Assembly: GCA_027563935.2 (NCBI GenBank)
Contig: CM050454.1
Location: 19,899,501-19,963,500, forward strand
DNA: 64,000 nt
Direction: 5' to 3'
DNA from: Costus lasius
Taxonomy: Eukaryota > Streptophyta > Magnoliopsida > Zingiberales > Costaceae
Numbering within the stretch: the first letter of the stretch is position 1; the number at the start of each line of letters is the position of its first letter. This document shows, one piece after another, positions 22,607 to 32,999 of this stretch. Position numbers and translations under genes: made by a program. The notes beneath the pieces were generated by a model, which was not told where the DNA came from, did no database searches, and worked only from the letters and a program-made list of their open reading frames with translations.

Positions 22607-22967
22607 GGAGCCGTGTTGAACCCACTCAGTGGGCACGTCCATCTATCTTCAGACGGTGCTGGATTTCACCTGCGTGTTACAGAGTAGGGATTTATCCCTT
22701 CTCGTTGCTCAGCATAGCACGTGGTGGTCCAGGGAGTAGGTCAGGTCAGCTTGACCATGTAGGCTACATATGTGGCGCATATGGTAGCACATGGAGGCAG
22801 CCATCTGTGGGATCAGAGACTGTGTTGTACCAACTCAGTTGGCACAGTCTGCTGGATTGCCCAGATGAAGGGGAATCGCACGGGTTGGCGATTGGCTGGG
22901 ACAACCTACCAGAAATTAGTGCTTGTCATCTCTGTGCATCTTATCTCGCCTGAGCGGGACGCGGAGA
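22607..22967 (+). promoter_or_regulatory. Copia-2 structured RNA leader (four hairpins)
   Basis: Hairpins lie at 22607-22640 (inner CCCAC/GTGGG, outer CGTG/CACG), 22767-22783 (CATATGT/GCATATG), 22817-22850 (inner CCAAC/GTTGG, outer AGACTGTG/CACAGTCT, a perfect 8 bp) and 22929-22967 (inner CTCGC/GCGGG, outer TCTCTGTG/CGCGGAGA with G-T pairs). Order, spacing and the 5' internal loops (TTGAA, TTGTA, CATCTTAT) parallel copia-1. Many stem positions differ from copia-1 but pairing is kept, the expected mark of selection on RNA structure. The third of the larger hairpins lies about 180 bases before the gag start. Confidence 0.65.
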
Positions 22968-23150
22968 CCAAGTATGAAATCTGGATCCCATCTCACTAAA
23001 AGAGTGTTACTCTTTCGGACTGTTTACTGGATTTTTCAATCAGACAAAATAGTGAGAAAAGAATCTTTCTTAAGTCCTGGATTGATTCTGAACATTGATA
23101 CTAACCTTGCTGTTCTTGCATTGTTGTAGATAACTGCAGCAACGAACACC

Positions 23151-26100
23151 ATGAGCTTCAATGTGCGATCCCTACTGGAAAGGGAGAAGTTTGCTGGGCC
23201 GAACTTCTCTGACTGGTTCGGACACCTTAAGATCATTCTTAAGGCAGAGAGGAAACTGTATGTCCTCGAGACGGCGATACCGCCGCAGCCCGCTCCGAAC
23301 GCCGCAAGGGCGGTTCGGGATGCCTATGAAAAGCACGTCAATGATAGCATTGATGTCGCTTGCCTGATGCTTGCGTCTATGACGCCACCGCTGCAGCGTC
23401 AGCATGAGGATATGTCGGCTATAGAGATTATAGCGAACCTCAAGATGCTGTATGCTGCACAGGCGAGGACAGAACGCTATAATCTGACAAAGCTCTTCTT
23501 TCAGAGCAAACTGGCTGAGGGGAGCCCAGTGGGAGCTCACGTGCTCAAGATGATTGGGCACAAGGAGGCTCTGGAGAAACTGGGGCATACCGTCAACCAG
23601 GAGCTTGCTGTTGATATTATTCTGCAGTCTCTCCCGCCCTCTTTCGATGCGTTCATCATTAATTTTAATATGAACAAAATCGATTGCACGCCGGCAGAGC
23701 TGCTGAATATGCTCTTGACAACTGAGGAAACTCTGAAGGGAAAGCCTTCAACCTCTGTCTTAATGGTTCCTTCAAGGAACAAGAAGAAGGGGAAGAAGGG
23801 CAAGGCCCCTGTCAAGAACTACAGCAAGGCACTGAAACAGAAGGTGAAGCGGTCGAAGGACAACAGGTGTTTCCACTGTGGCCAGCTGGGTCACTGGAAA
23901 AAGGACTGTAAAGCGCTCCAAGGAGATAAGAGGGGAAGCATCGCTTCTGGCTCAGGTATATATGTGACTGAGGTCATGTTATCTTCTTCTTCTATTTCAT
24001 GGGTGTTGGACACTGCATGTGGAGTTCACATTTGTTCAAATGTACAGGAACTCAAGAGAAGAAGGCAGGTGGGACAGCATGAGGTAGACCTACGAGTTGG
24101 AAACGGGGCACGGGTTGCTGCTGTTGCTGTAGGAGACTATTTCATTTCTTTACCATCTGGCATTGTATTGGAATTAAACAATTGTTATTTTGTACCGAGT
24201 ATCACGAAGAATATTATCTCTATTCCTGCTCTTGTCAGGAAAGGATTTGCCTTTGAATGCAATATTTCAAAGTGTGTTTTATCTCTAGATAATATTGTGT
24301 ATGGAACTGGTTCAATTAACAATGGGTTATTCATGTTGGACATGGAAAATTCTATACAAAACATTGATAATAAGAAAGCCAAGTATGCTGATGACAGCAC
24401 CTTGCTATGGCACAGTCGTTTAGGCCATATAAACGAGAAGCGCATTAAGCGGTTGCATGATAATGGACTGCTGGGATCATTCTCCTGTGAGGAGATTGAT
24501 ACATGCAAAGCTTGTTTGATGGGTAAAATGACGAAGTCACCTTTTCCTCACAAAGGTCAAAGGGCTTCAGGTTTACTTGACCTTATACACAGTGATGTGT
24601 GTGGGCCATTTAGTAAACATGCCAGAGGTGGCTATCAGTACTTCATTACCTTTACTGATGATTTCAGTAGGTATGGGTATGTCTATCTGATGAGACATAA
24701 AAGTGAATCTTTTGACAAGTTCAAAGAGTTCAAGAATGAAGTACAAAATCAGCTAGGCCGAAATATCAAGGCACTTCGCTCAGATCGAGGTGGAGAATAC
24801 CTAAGTCATGCATTTACTGACTATCTGAAGGAGTGTGGGATTATCTCACAGCTCACTCCGCCAGGAACACCGCAATGGAATGGTGTGTCCGAGAGGAGAA
24901 ATAGAACGTTACTTGATATGGTTCGTTCTATGATGAGTCAGGCCACTCTTCCATACTCCTTTTGGGGTTTTGCACTGGAAACAGCTGCAAAGGTACTAAA
25001 CCGAGTGCCATCTAAGGCAGTTTCAAAGACGCCATATGAATTATGGTATGGGAAACAGCCAAGCTTGACATTTATCAGGATCTGGGGTTGCGAGGCTTAT
25101 GTCAAAAAGCTCGCCTCTGGGAAACTAGAGAGCAGATCTGACAAATGCATCTTTGTCGGTTACCCTAAGGAAACTAAGGGTTATTATTTCTACGATCCCA
25201 AGGAGAACAAAGTTTTTGTTGCTCGGACGGCCATATTCCTTGAGAAGGAGTTTCTTCTGCAAGAGGCCAGTGGGAGAGAAATAAAGCTGGATGAAAATCC
25301 AGAGGAAGGACAAAGTAGTCAAGCACAGTTGGATGAGCCTGAGCCGGTAGATCAGGTTATTGAACAACCTGAGGCTCAGATAACACGGGAACCGCGAAGA
25401 TCGGGAAGGATCCGTCGACAGCCTGAGCGCTATGACGGAGTCTACATCATTGATAATGATGAACCCCTAACTTATGCGGATGCGGTCAGTGGACCGGAGT
25501 CAGCTAGATGGCTTGATGCTATGCGAGCCGAGATGGACTCCATGTCAGATAACCAAGTCTGGGATTTGGTTGATCCGCCTCCGGGAGTAATCCCTATAGG
25601 CTGTAAATGGATCTTCAAGAAGAAGATTGACATGGATGGTAACGTGGTTACCTATAAAGGCAGGCTAGTTGCGAAAGGTTTCAAACAAATCTACGGGATA
25701 GATTATGATGAAACTTTCTCACCTGTAGCTATGTTCAAGTCTATTCGGATTCTTTTCGCGATAGCAGCATATTATGATTATGAGATCTGGCAGATGGATG
25801 TGAAAACAGCTTTCCTTAATGGAAATCTGGATGAGGATGTGTATATGACACAACCTGAGGGTTTCACTAATCCATCAGATCGTCATAAAATATGCAAGTT
25901 AAAGAAGTCCATTTATGGACTGAAACAAGCATCTAGGAGCTGGAATATTCGTTTTGATGAATCAATCTCTGAGTTTGGTTTCATCAAGAACGAAGATGAC
26001 CCGTGTGTTTATAAGAGGTTTAGTGGGAGCGTAATTACATTCCTAATCCTCTACGTCGATGATATCTTAATCATTGGAAATGATATTCCTGAACTGCATG

Positions 26101-27035
26101 CTGTTAAAGCATGGTTAGGAAAATGTTTCCAGATGAAAGATCTAGGAGAAGCAGCCTATGTGTTAGGTGTAAAGATCTACAGGGATAGATCTAAGAGGCT
26201 TCTCGGGCTGTGCCAGAGTACTTACATCGATAAAGTCCTGGAGAGATTCCATTTAGAGAATTCTAAACGTGGATATCTTCCAGTCAGACATGGTCTGAAT
26301 CTTTCGAAGAGTCAGTGTCCACAAACACAGACTGAGAAAGATGAAATGGACAATACGCCTTATGCTTCGGCTATTGGGTCCATCATGTATGCGATGTTGT
26401 GTACTCGCCCAGACGTCGCTTACGGGTTAAGCGTGACCAGTCGATTCCAAAGTAATCCAGGTTTGGCGCACTGGATTGCAGTCAAGAACATTATAAAATA
26501 TCTGCGGAGGACCAAAGATATGTTCTTGATATATGGTGGTCAGGAAGAACTCAGTATAGAGGGATATACTGACGCTTCGTTCCAGTCGGACCAGGATGAT
26601 TTCCGATCGCAATCAGGCTATGTTTTTAGCTTGAATGGTGGAGCAGTGGTGTGGAAGAGTTTCAAACAGTCAACTGTTGCTGATTCCACAACAGAAGCCG
26701 AGTATGTTGCAGCCTCGGAAGCATCCAAGGAGGCAGTGTGGATTCGTAAGTTCGTGAGAGAACTTGGTGTCGTTCCTTCGAGTGCTGATCCTTTGGTTAT
26801 CTTCTGTGATAACACTGGAGCAATCGCACAAGCAAAGGAACCACGGTCGCACCAGAAGTCCAAGCACATACAGAGACGGTTTCACTTGATCCGGGAGATC
26901 ATTGATCGAGGCGAGATCAAAATATGCAAGGTTCATACAGATGACAATCTGGCAGACCCGCTTACCAAGCCTCTGGCGCAGCAGAAGCATGAGCAGCACT
27001 GTAATAATATGGGTTTGAGATTTCTCAACCATTAG
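23151..27035 (+). CDS. Copia-2 gag-pol polyprotein (1294 aa, intact)
   Basis: This single ORF encodes the virus-like-particle protein and all enzymes of a Ty1/copia element. In order: gag with zinc knuckle CFHCGQLGHWKKDC (residues 240-253); protease with WVLDTACG (Asp287); integrase with the His/Cys zinc site (His421, His426, Cys452, Cys455) and catalytic D482, D545, E581, i.e. DD35E spacing; reverse transcriptase with YVDD (968-971); RNase H with D1141, E1182, D1220. All expected catalytic residues are present and there is no stop or frameshift. The start (23151, in ACCATGA context) begins the conserved gag N-terminus shared with copia-1. The protease has DTA where DTG or DSG is commoner; copia-1 has the same, so it is a family trait. 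Confidence 0.97.
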   Translation: MSFNVRSLLEREKFAGPNFSDWFGHLKIILKAERKLYVLETAIPPQPAPNAARAVRDAYEKHVNDSIDVACLMLASMTPPLQRQHEDMSAIEIIANLKMLYAAQARTERYNLTKLFFQSKLAEGSPVGAHVLKMIGHKEALEKLGHTVNQELAVDIILQSLPPSFDAFIINFNMNKIDCTPAELLNMLLTTEETLKGKPSTSVLMVPSRNKKKGKKGKAPVKNYSKALKQKVKRSKDNRCFHCGQLGHWKKDCKALQGDKRGSIASGSGIYVTEVMLSSSSISWVLDTACGVHICSNVQELKRRRQVGQHEVDLRVGNGARVAAVAVGDYFISLPSGIVLELNNCYFVPSITKNIISIPALVRKGFAFECNISKCVLSLDNIVYGTGSINNGLFMLDMENSIQNIDNKKAKYADDSTLLWHSRLGHINEKRIKRLHDNGLLGSFSCEEIDTCKACLMGKMTKSPFPHKGQRASGLLDLIHSDVCGPFSKHARGGYQYFITFTDDFSRYGYVYLMRHKSESFDKFKEFKNEVQNQLGRNIKALRSDRGGEYLSHAFTDYLKECGIISQLTPPGTPQWNGVSERRNRTLLDMVRSMMSQATLPYSFWGFALETAAKVLNRVPSKAVSKTPYELWYGKQPSLTFIRIWGCEAYVKKLASGKLESRSDKCIFVGYPKETKGYYFYDPKENKVFVARTAIFLEKEFLLQEASGREIKLDENPEEGQSSQAQLDEPEPVDQVIEQPEAQITREPRRSGRIRRQPERYDGVYIIDNDEPLTYADAVSGPESARWLDAMRAEMDSMSDNQVWDLVDPPPGVIPIGCKWIFKKKIDMDGNVVTYKGRLVAKGFKQIYGIDYDETFSPVAMFKSIRILFAIAAYYDYEIWQMDVKTAFLNGNLDEDVYMTQPEGFTNPSDRHKICKLKKSIYGLKQASRSWNIRFDESISEFGFIKNEDDPCVYKRFSGSVITFLILYVDDILIIGNDIPELHAVKAWLGKCFQMKDLGEAAYVLGVKIYRDRSKRLLGLCQSTYIDKVLERFHLENSKRGYLPVRHGLNLSKSQCPQTQTEKDEMDNTPYASAIGSIMYAMLCTRPDVAYGLSVTSRFQSNPGLAHWIAVKNIIKYLRRTKDMFLIYGGQEELSIEGYTDASFQSDQDDFRSQSGYVFSLNGGAVVWKSFKQSTVADSTTEAEYVAASEASKEAVWIRKFVRELGVVPSSADPLVIFCDNTGAIAQAKEPRSHQKSKHIQRRFHLIREIIDRGEIKICKVHTDDNLADPLTKPLAQQKHEQHCNNMGLRFLNH

Positions 27036-27040
27036 ATTAA

Positions 27041-27055
27041 GTGCAAGTGGGAGAT
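27041..27055 (+). other. Copia-2 polypurine tract
   Basis: GTGCAAGTGGGAGAT, immediately before the 3' LTR and only a few bases after the gag-pol stop. Same phrase as in copia-1. Confidence 0.85.
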
Positions 27056-28762
27056 TGTTGGGGTATGCCCTTAAGGCTAATGTTTGAGGCCTTTGGGATT
27101 GTAATAAGTATCATGTAATAAACTCTTGTGTTTATAAAGGCATGGTTATTATTCAGGTTGTTACCTTGTCTGCTGTAATAAGTGTACTTCTGAATAATGT
27201 CTCAAAGCTGTTCAGCTAGGCTGACAGGCTATATGTCCTTAGTCGAGATATCTTGGTGAACCTGAGACAGCCTTGATATGATTGAGACTAATATGTGTGC
27301 TAATCTTATAGGATGCTTCGAGCATGGAATAAGATGTAGACTCGTGGGTACATTGGATGTACTGGACAGACCCTACTGGGATATTCCATTGCTTGTCACA
27401 ATGTGAATGATCCTTGTAAGCAGCAAGTGGCACATGTCCTTTGACTTGAGATCACTTGTGTTTCTAAATGATGATTGTCATTGTTTTGAGGTAGTTCAAT
27501 ATCATTTGAAACATAATGATTATAGACTATCTTGGATGGTGAGCTTGAGTCAGGTTAGGGCACTTGTGATAGATAAAGGATTGCCGTCTCCTTGTTTAAG
27601 GAGTGTGATGTTCTAAAGGGCCCCCCTGTATGAGAAGATTGAGATAGTGTATGGCCATACCCAGATGACTGTGTTCATCTGATCTAATCATGCTCATCGT
27701 ATTGGAGTTACAGGCTTGACATGCTTGTCCAATAAGAACATCCAGTGGCAAAGGAAACATGCATGCCTCGTGAGTTTGATTCACACTTGTGCCATGGTTT
27801 GGGTGTAGTCTTGGAAGACTCTTTCCTTTATATCGGGAGACAGTGATGTGTTGCTAGATACCCCTCACTGATCGTGATAACGAAAGTTATCGTTACCGAC
27901 ATTTAAAGGAAACCCTTAGGGTCGCACAATTTGGTGATATGGCTTGCTTAAGTCAGATCGTGTGGACTGAATTGTTTCGGTTCAGTTTAAAGGGATTTAA
28001 TCTCTGATTGTAAGTGAGATCTGGTCTGATCATGTTTGATTGATTAGGGCTTTAGATCGGTAAGCTTCGATCGAGAGAGATGATGCTAGATCGATGCGAT
28101 CAGAAGCGTCAGATGATGAATGGTCAGATCTTGGACTTTGGGGTCTAATTTGATCTAGACTTAATGCTTGGGCTGATTTGGTTTCGCTATTGAACCAAGG
28201 GTCTTGAACCGGCTCATGGGTTGAGCGCATGGTTCAAGAGGGAGAAGGAGTTGCGTTTGGTTCATGGAGACATGAACGCATGAACGCATACTCTTAATGG
28301 TTGCCATTTTTGGAAAGTTCCAAAATGAAAACGCATATGCGTTCACGGCTTGAAGTCTCCCTAATGTTTTTCGGTTACACCTCTCTCTTGTTGCTTGGTG
28401 AAACGATTTTTGCTCTCGAGCAAGTGAGGGTGTTGACGAGAAGAGGAGGAACCGGCCAAGCAAAAGGAAGTCTTCATCTCTTCCCTACACTCGATCATTG
28501 ACATCTTGGCACTTTTGCTAGCACAAGAGGTGCGCAAGTTGGGAGTCTTCATCGCCTTTGTGTGTGAACTTTTTGGAGGAGATCAAAGTTGCTCTCTCCT
28601 TCCAAGCCGACCTCCAATCTATGGCTATGGTATAGATCTAAACTCATAGCTTCAAGTTGATCATATTGTTGTCATATGCGATCTTTTAGAAACCCTCTTT
28701 CCGCCATGCTTGCTAGATGCGCATGTTTAGGGTTTCACCCCCTTAAATAAGGGTTTCTTTCA
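27056..28762 (+). repeat. Copia-2 3' LTR (1707 bp)
   Basis: Same length as the 5' LTR and identical by eye apart from position 28520. The hairpin copy lies at 27876-27891. It is followed by the target duplication ACTTG and then by the rest of the element A LTR. Confidence 0.97.
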
Positions 28763-28767
28763 ACTTG

Positions 28768-29071
28768 ATTGTACTGCCGAGAGAGGGCAATTTGTATATG
28801 CGGATAAATCCCCTTCGACACAGTAAATCCTTCTTAAGATATTTTTAATTAGAAAAGTCATAAACCATAATGAAGTGAACCCAAAATCCTGAATTTCCAT
28901 CAAATCGATTACAACTTATTTGTGTTTGATTTTCTCATAAACAAAATTTAAATCCTTTTTCCAAATCATCTAGCTAACAATCCTAAGATAAGTTGGTACT
29001 TGGCCATTGGTTCCAGTGGGATTGATATCTTTATTACTTCGACGTTTCTGTGCACTTGCGGATAACATCAA
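28768..29071 (+). repeat. Element A 3' LTR, right part
   Basis: Continues the LTR interrupted at 19569: ATTGTACTGCCGAGAG through GATAACATCAA, matching 6046-6346 of the 5' LTR with scattered substitutions. Confidence 0.9.
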
Positions 29072-29076
29072 TATGT

Positions 29077-29770
29077 CGAAGGTCGCCGCCTAGAGGGAAG
29101 AAGAACGTGACGCTTTCTCTCGTTGCCGCTCGTGTGGGAGGCGACGCTCTCGTCCGCCTCTACTAGAGGAAAGAGCTCTCGGGGAAGGCGGAACTCCCTC
29201 GCCTGACATCGCCGTCTAGTGCTCAGGAAGATGACGCCACCTCAGTCCGAAAGTGGCGAAGACTCTCTCGTCTCTGTCGCCGCTCGTGGGGAGGGAAGTC
29301 TCTCACTGCTTGCTATTGGAGGAAGAGAGTCGCATTGTGGTCATCTGCCAGGATCTGCCCGTAGCCCCTTTTTCTTCCCCTCCTCCTGCCCATCAACGGG
29401 CCTCTACAATGGATGAGACGCGAGCTAGCCACCTACTCACGTCGCCATTGAAGACTTCGATGCTGCCCTTCACGCCTAGCGCATGTTTCGCCGACGAAGC
29501 GGAGCGGGTTGCCTGTACGCGGGGTGCGCTGCCCGAATCTGCTCACCAACGGGCTTGCTCAAGCGTCAAGGCCTATGGGTTGGGCCTCCACTCAGGCCCA
29601 CTTGCCCCTGGCTTGGCCCAAAAGCAAACAGGCATAACACCTAATATATTACCATTAGGGTATGTGCTTTTGTACTTCTTGATGACTAGGGTTCGTAGGA
29701 GCTTGTGAAATCTTACGATTGGAGCCATCGACCTAAGCTTTGGAACCAAGAATGAAGAACTTGTTGAAGA
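29077..29770. other. GC-rich unassigned stretch
   Basis: Markedly GC-richer than its surroundings, with two loosely similar segments (about 29110-29190 and 29260-29340, each with a TCTCTCGT...GCCGCTCGTG phrase). It could be the missing upstream half of LTR F, which element A split, or flanking low-copy DNA. The 151-codon ORF at 29253-29708 shows no domain I recognise and is likely a by-product of base composition. No firm call. Confidence 0.3.
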
Positions 29771-30210
29771 TCGCAAGTATTTTTTTTTTTTTTGAGATAG
29801 ACATATATGCATGGAAAGTTATAGATTAACAAGTCCAAGTAGTTGTTCCATGATGATAATTTCTTGTAAATGACCATTTATATAGGCACTTGATAGTAAT
29901 CAATAGTAGTAGTTACGTAATAGTAATTTTGATGACATGGGTCAAGGTTCATGTGAAGTAATATCTAGTAATTAATGAAATTTTTTGACAATACGATGAG
30001 CTTTATGTCTTTCAAAGGTGTCATTCTCATAATGTTTTAGGAAAAAAGATTAATTTCTTAGAACCAAAGTGTATGTCTTTGGTGCGAAGAAAAGCTTGGC
30101 AGAGGTTCTTGCTAGAGACTTAAGTTTAGATTTCTAGCAAATTAATGTTGAATTGGAAGAGACAAGTGAGTTCATTATATAGTAGATCTCAACTAAGTTA
30201 TCAAATTAGG

Positions 30211-30240
30211 TTTTTTTGTTTGTTTGTTTGTTTGTTTGTT
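30211..30240. repeat. TTTG microsatellite
   Basis: A run of T's followed by about six perfect TTTG units. Confidence 0.9.
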
Positions 30241-31289
30241 ATGAATCAACTTGAATGTCATGGTCGGGTGACTATTATTTCGTAAAGAAAAACATATAAG
30301 AATTATAATAGGATTCTATTTCATAAATAATTGCAAGGTCCTTAATATTAGAGTGAATAATGGAAAAAAATTTACATGATTAGAGGAAAAAAGTACAAGT
30401 TTATAAATTTTTGACTTTCATACATACATGATAAGTTTAGGAGGTAAACTTGGTTCATGTGGATGATTAATTATTTGCAAGATGAGTTTAAGAGAGTAAT
30501 GTCCTAATCTAACTAGCCAAGATAATGTGCTTATATGTTCTTCAGTAAAGATGGTGGGAGTTTATGGTTGATTGCGCTATCATATTTTTGTTCCATTGAG
30601 AAGTAAAGTATATCTTGTAATTTAATTCTTCATATGATATTTGAAAATGACATCATATTTAGTAGCAACTGACAAAATAGGTATTAAAAATTAGTATATT
30701 AAAAATTATAGATAGGCAAAATAACTTGTTTGAAATGTTAGTAATGTGCAAACCTATATATGCACCGCAATAGATCTGTGTATTTACTCAAAGTAGAAAT
30801 CAAAATCTTGTGAAACATGATGAGTAGAGATATATTGTCTTTCAAATGAAATAGAAAGCATGGTGATTATGGAATGTGCACCCAATATAATCATTATGAT
30901 TTATTGATATTGGATGACCTGGTCTTGAAGAAGAAGAGAAACAACTAATGGAGATGGTGCATAATTTAAGTAGAATGAACTATCTTAACACCTTCCTAAT
31001 CCAATGTCTTCTTCCATAACCACGATCTCCTTTATATTGTGACCACATGTATGGGAGTGGTGGTTGGTGTTATTGACATAGGGAAAGGAATATTGATATT
31101 TTCCATGGATTGAAGTTCATGATATAAATACATTTAAGAATCGATTTTAATTTGTGGCCATCATTTTATATAGAGATACATATGACAAAATTGTCATATA
31201 ATTCTCTGAGTTTAGCAAACATATGCACAAGGAGATCAATATCAACCATAAGATGATCAATTCTAACAAAGTTGTTTGTAATGATGTTG

Positions 31290-31312
31290 ATATATATATA
31301 TATATATATATA
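31290..31312. repeat. TA microsatellite
   Basis: About eleven perfect TA units, with further imperfect TA-rich sequence to the right. Confidence 0.9.
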
Positions 31313-32999
31313 CATATATTCATGATTTATTATGTGGTGCATCATTTATAGTAGTGTTGTAAATTGAAGTAGTGTGGCTTGAGAATGAAAGACTTGTGCA
31401 AGCATATCCCATACTACCCTAATGAGTTGAGTTTAACAATAAGCATGATTACATGCAAATTTTAAACTAATCAAGTAACAAAAAGAGTTGATCTTTAGTA
31501 AACCTATTATTGTAGATATATGTTCATTGATGGTGCTAAAAAATATATAAACTTTTTTTTAAAAAAAAATTGCTTCTTCCATGATAGATCACTATTGCTT
31601 GACATTTCAATTATAATGAAACTCATCCAATTGAAATAGATAGAGATGTCTGTGCATTGCATCAATGGTAGTGGTTTTGTAACACAATAGGGAAGATGCA
31701 TTACAAATGAGTAAGCGGCTCTACAAAAACTAAACAAAGAGATCCACAAATAACTGTTTCTAAAACAAATCATTTTGACTATCTTATTTACTCCCCCTTT
31801 CGCGTGCATCCAATTTGGCATCACTTGTTACCCACTTAAAGCTCTCAATATTATTAATTTGATTTCAAAAGAGGTGTGGCTTCTATTACCTCTATAGTAA
31901 TTACTAGTTTTGTAAATATGCCGACATTAGATATAGTTGAATGTTTTTTTTATTAGTCACACAATCTTTATGTGAATAAATATTTGTTACAATTAAATGC
32001 ATCATAACATAATTTCTTCAAATAATTGAAGAGATAGGAGCGGAGCTTTAGAGAGGCGACGGCGACTGACATGACGGATCAATTGGATTGAATCATTCTT
32101 ACCATCACTATCAATCTTAGCTTCTTTCTAGATTCATCTAGATTATAAAAAAAAAAAGATTCATCTAGATTATTGTTTTCTAGAGTTGCAGTTTCTACTT
32201 CCCCCAATAAAAAAACAGCATCAAGTTGAGAAAGAACAAAAAAAAGAAAAAACAGTTTGAACGCGTCTTGAGCTCCTGTTGATCCATACAGCAAACGAAC
32301 TGGGTAAAACATATGATGTCATCATCTTCCATCACATTTATTGATTTGAAAACTGGCAAACCTTGTGGACTTGACAGGCAAGCAAGAAGAACAGCCCCAA
32401 GTCTTGGTCAACACTTTGTGATCCTTCATGCAGTTTGAGTTGTCAAAGTCAAGTTTGTTGGTTGATGATAATTTTTTTTCCGTCACAATCTCATGCCTAC
32501 GTTTTCAATCGATCTTTTTCAGCAGCTATCAGATGAAGACACGGGAACGCATCTTCTAAGATTGCTGTACCGACGTTCTAGATTCCGCTGACTTTGTCAA
32601 ATTTTTTTAGGACTAGTACTAAAATATATTATTTGTTTTTTTTTTTTTTGAATTGTGAGATTGCATGCAAATGGATGCTTAATTTTCCTACAAACAAAAG
32701 GGCAAGACGCTCTCAATTGTCATATAATATTTATAACTACCTCTAGAAGCCTCCTTTTAACTTGACTCAACTGACTCGAACTTCTAGGAACTGAATCTGA
32801 ACTTTCGGATCATTTGCATAGCATAAAGAATTCCTTGGATCAAAATAGGTAGGCAGTGCATGATAGCATCCTATTTTCCTATTTGTTTCAAGCCTATGGC
32901 AGTGTCTCCAATCTTATAGTGTTCTCTCTCATGGAGGAAAAAGTCTAGGGACTATGATTAAATTTCCTCTAGATATTGCCACGAATTGCTATGCACTAT

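Larger units (their letters stand above)
19570..28762 (+). mobile_element. Copia-2: complete, recently inserted Ty1/copia element
   Basis: Two 1707-bp LTRs flank a Met-tRNA primer site, a 1.9-kb structured leader, an unbroken 1294-codon gag-pol and a polypurine tract. The target duplication ACTTG (19565-19569 and 28763-28767) sits inside the 3' LTR of element A. Reading the two LTRs side by side I found one difference (G at 21034, A at 28520). Everything needed for autonomous transposition is visible, so this may be an active copy. Whether it is expressed cannot be seen here. Confidence 0.97.
4912..29071 (+). mobile_element. Element A: Athila/Tat-like deletion derivative carrying two copia insertions
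   Basis: A has a 5' LTR (4913-6346), an Asp-tRNA-type primer site, remnants of gag and of the start of reverse transcriptase, the conserved AGGCAA-loop hairpin, an acidic third-ORF tail, a 3' spacer, and a 3' LTR (18447-29070) split by copia-2. Without copia-1 (9206 bp) and copia-2 (9193 bp) it would be about 5.7 kb, too short for an autonomous member. LTR ends are inverted (TTGATG/CATCAA counting one extra base each side). The flanking 5-mers GATGT (4907-4911) and TATGT (29072-29076) differ at one position, so the target duplication is imperfect. Confidence 0.8.
29771..32990. other. AT-rich unassigned stretch
   Basis: No ORF, LTR pair or RNA gene recognised. It contains poly-T/poly-A runs (about 29780, 31552-31569, 32145, 32637), a TTTG microsatellite (30211-30240), a TA microsatellite (31290-31312) and a small tandem duplication of GATTCATCTAGATTAT (about 32130-32180). 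It most resembles old, decayed intergenic or transposon DNA upstream of remnant R. Confidence 0.4.

Noticed and set aside
29253..29708. 151-codon ORF
   Set aside because: No recognisable domain or conserved start; GC-rich stretch makes chance ORFs likely.
31507..31830. Possible decayed copia LTR or tail on the minus strand
   Set aside because: A GGGGGAGT-like tract and LTR-like phrases are present, but there are no matching ends, partner LTR or primer site.
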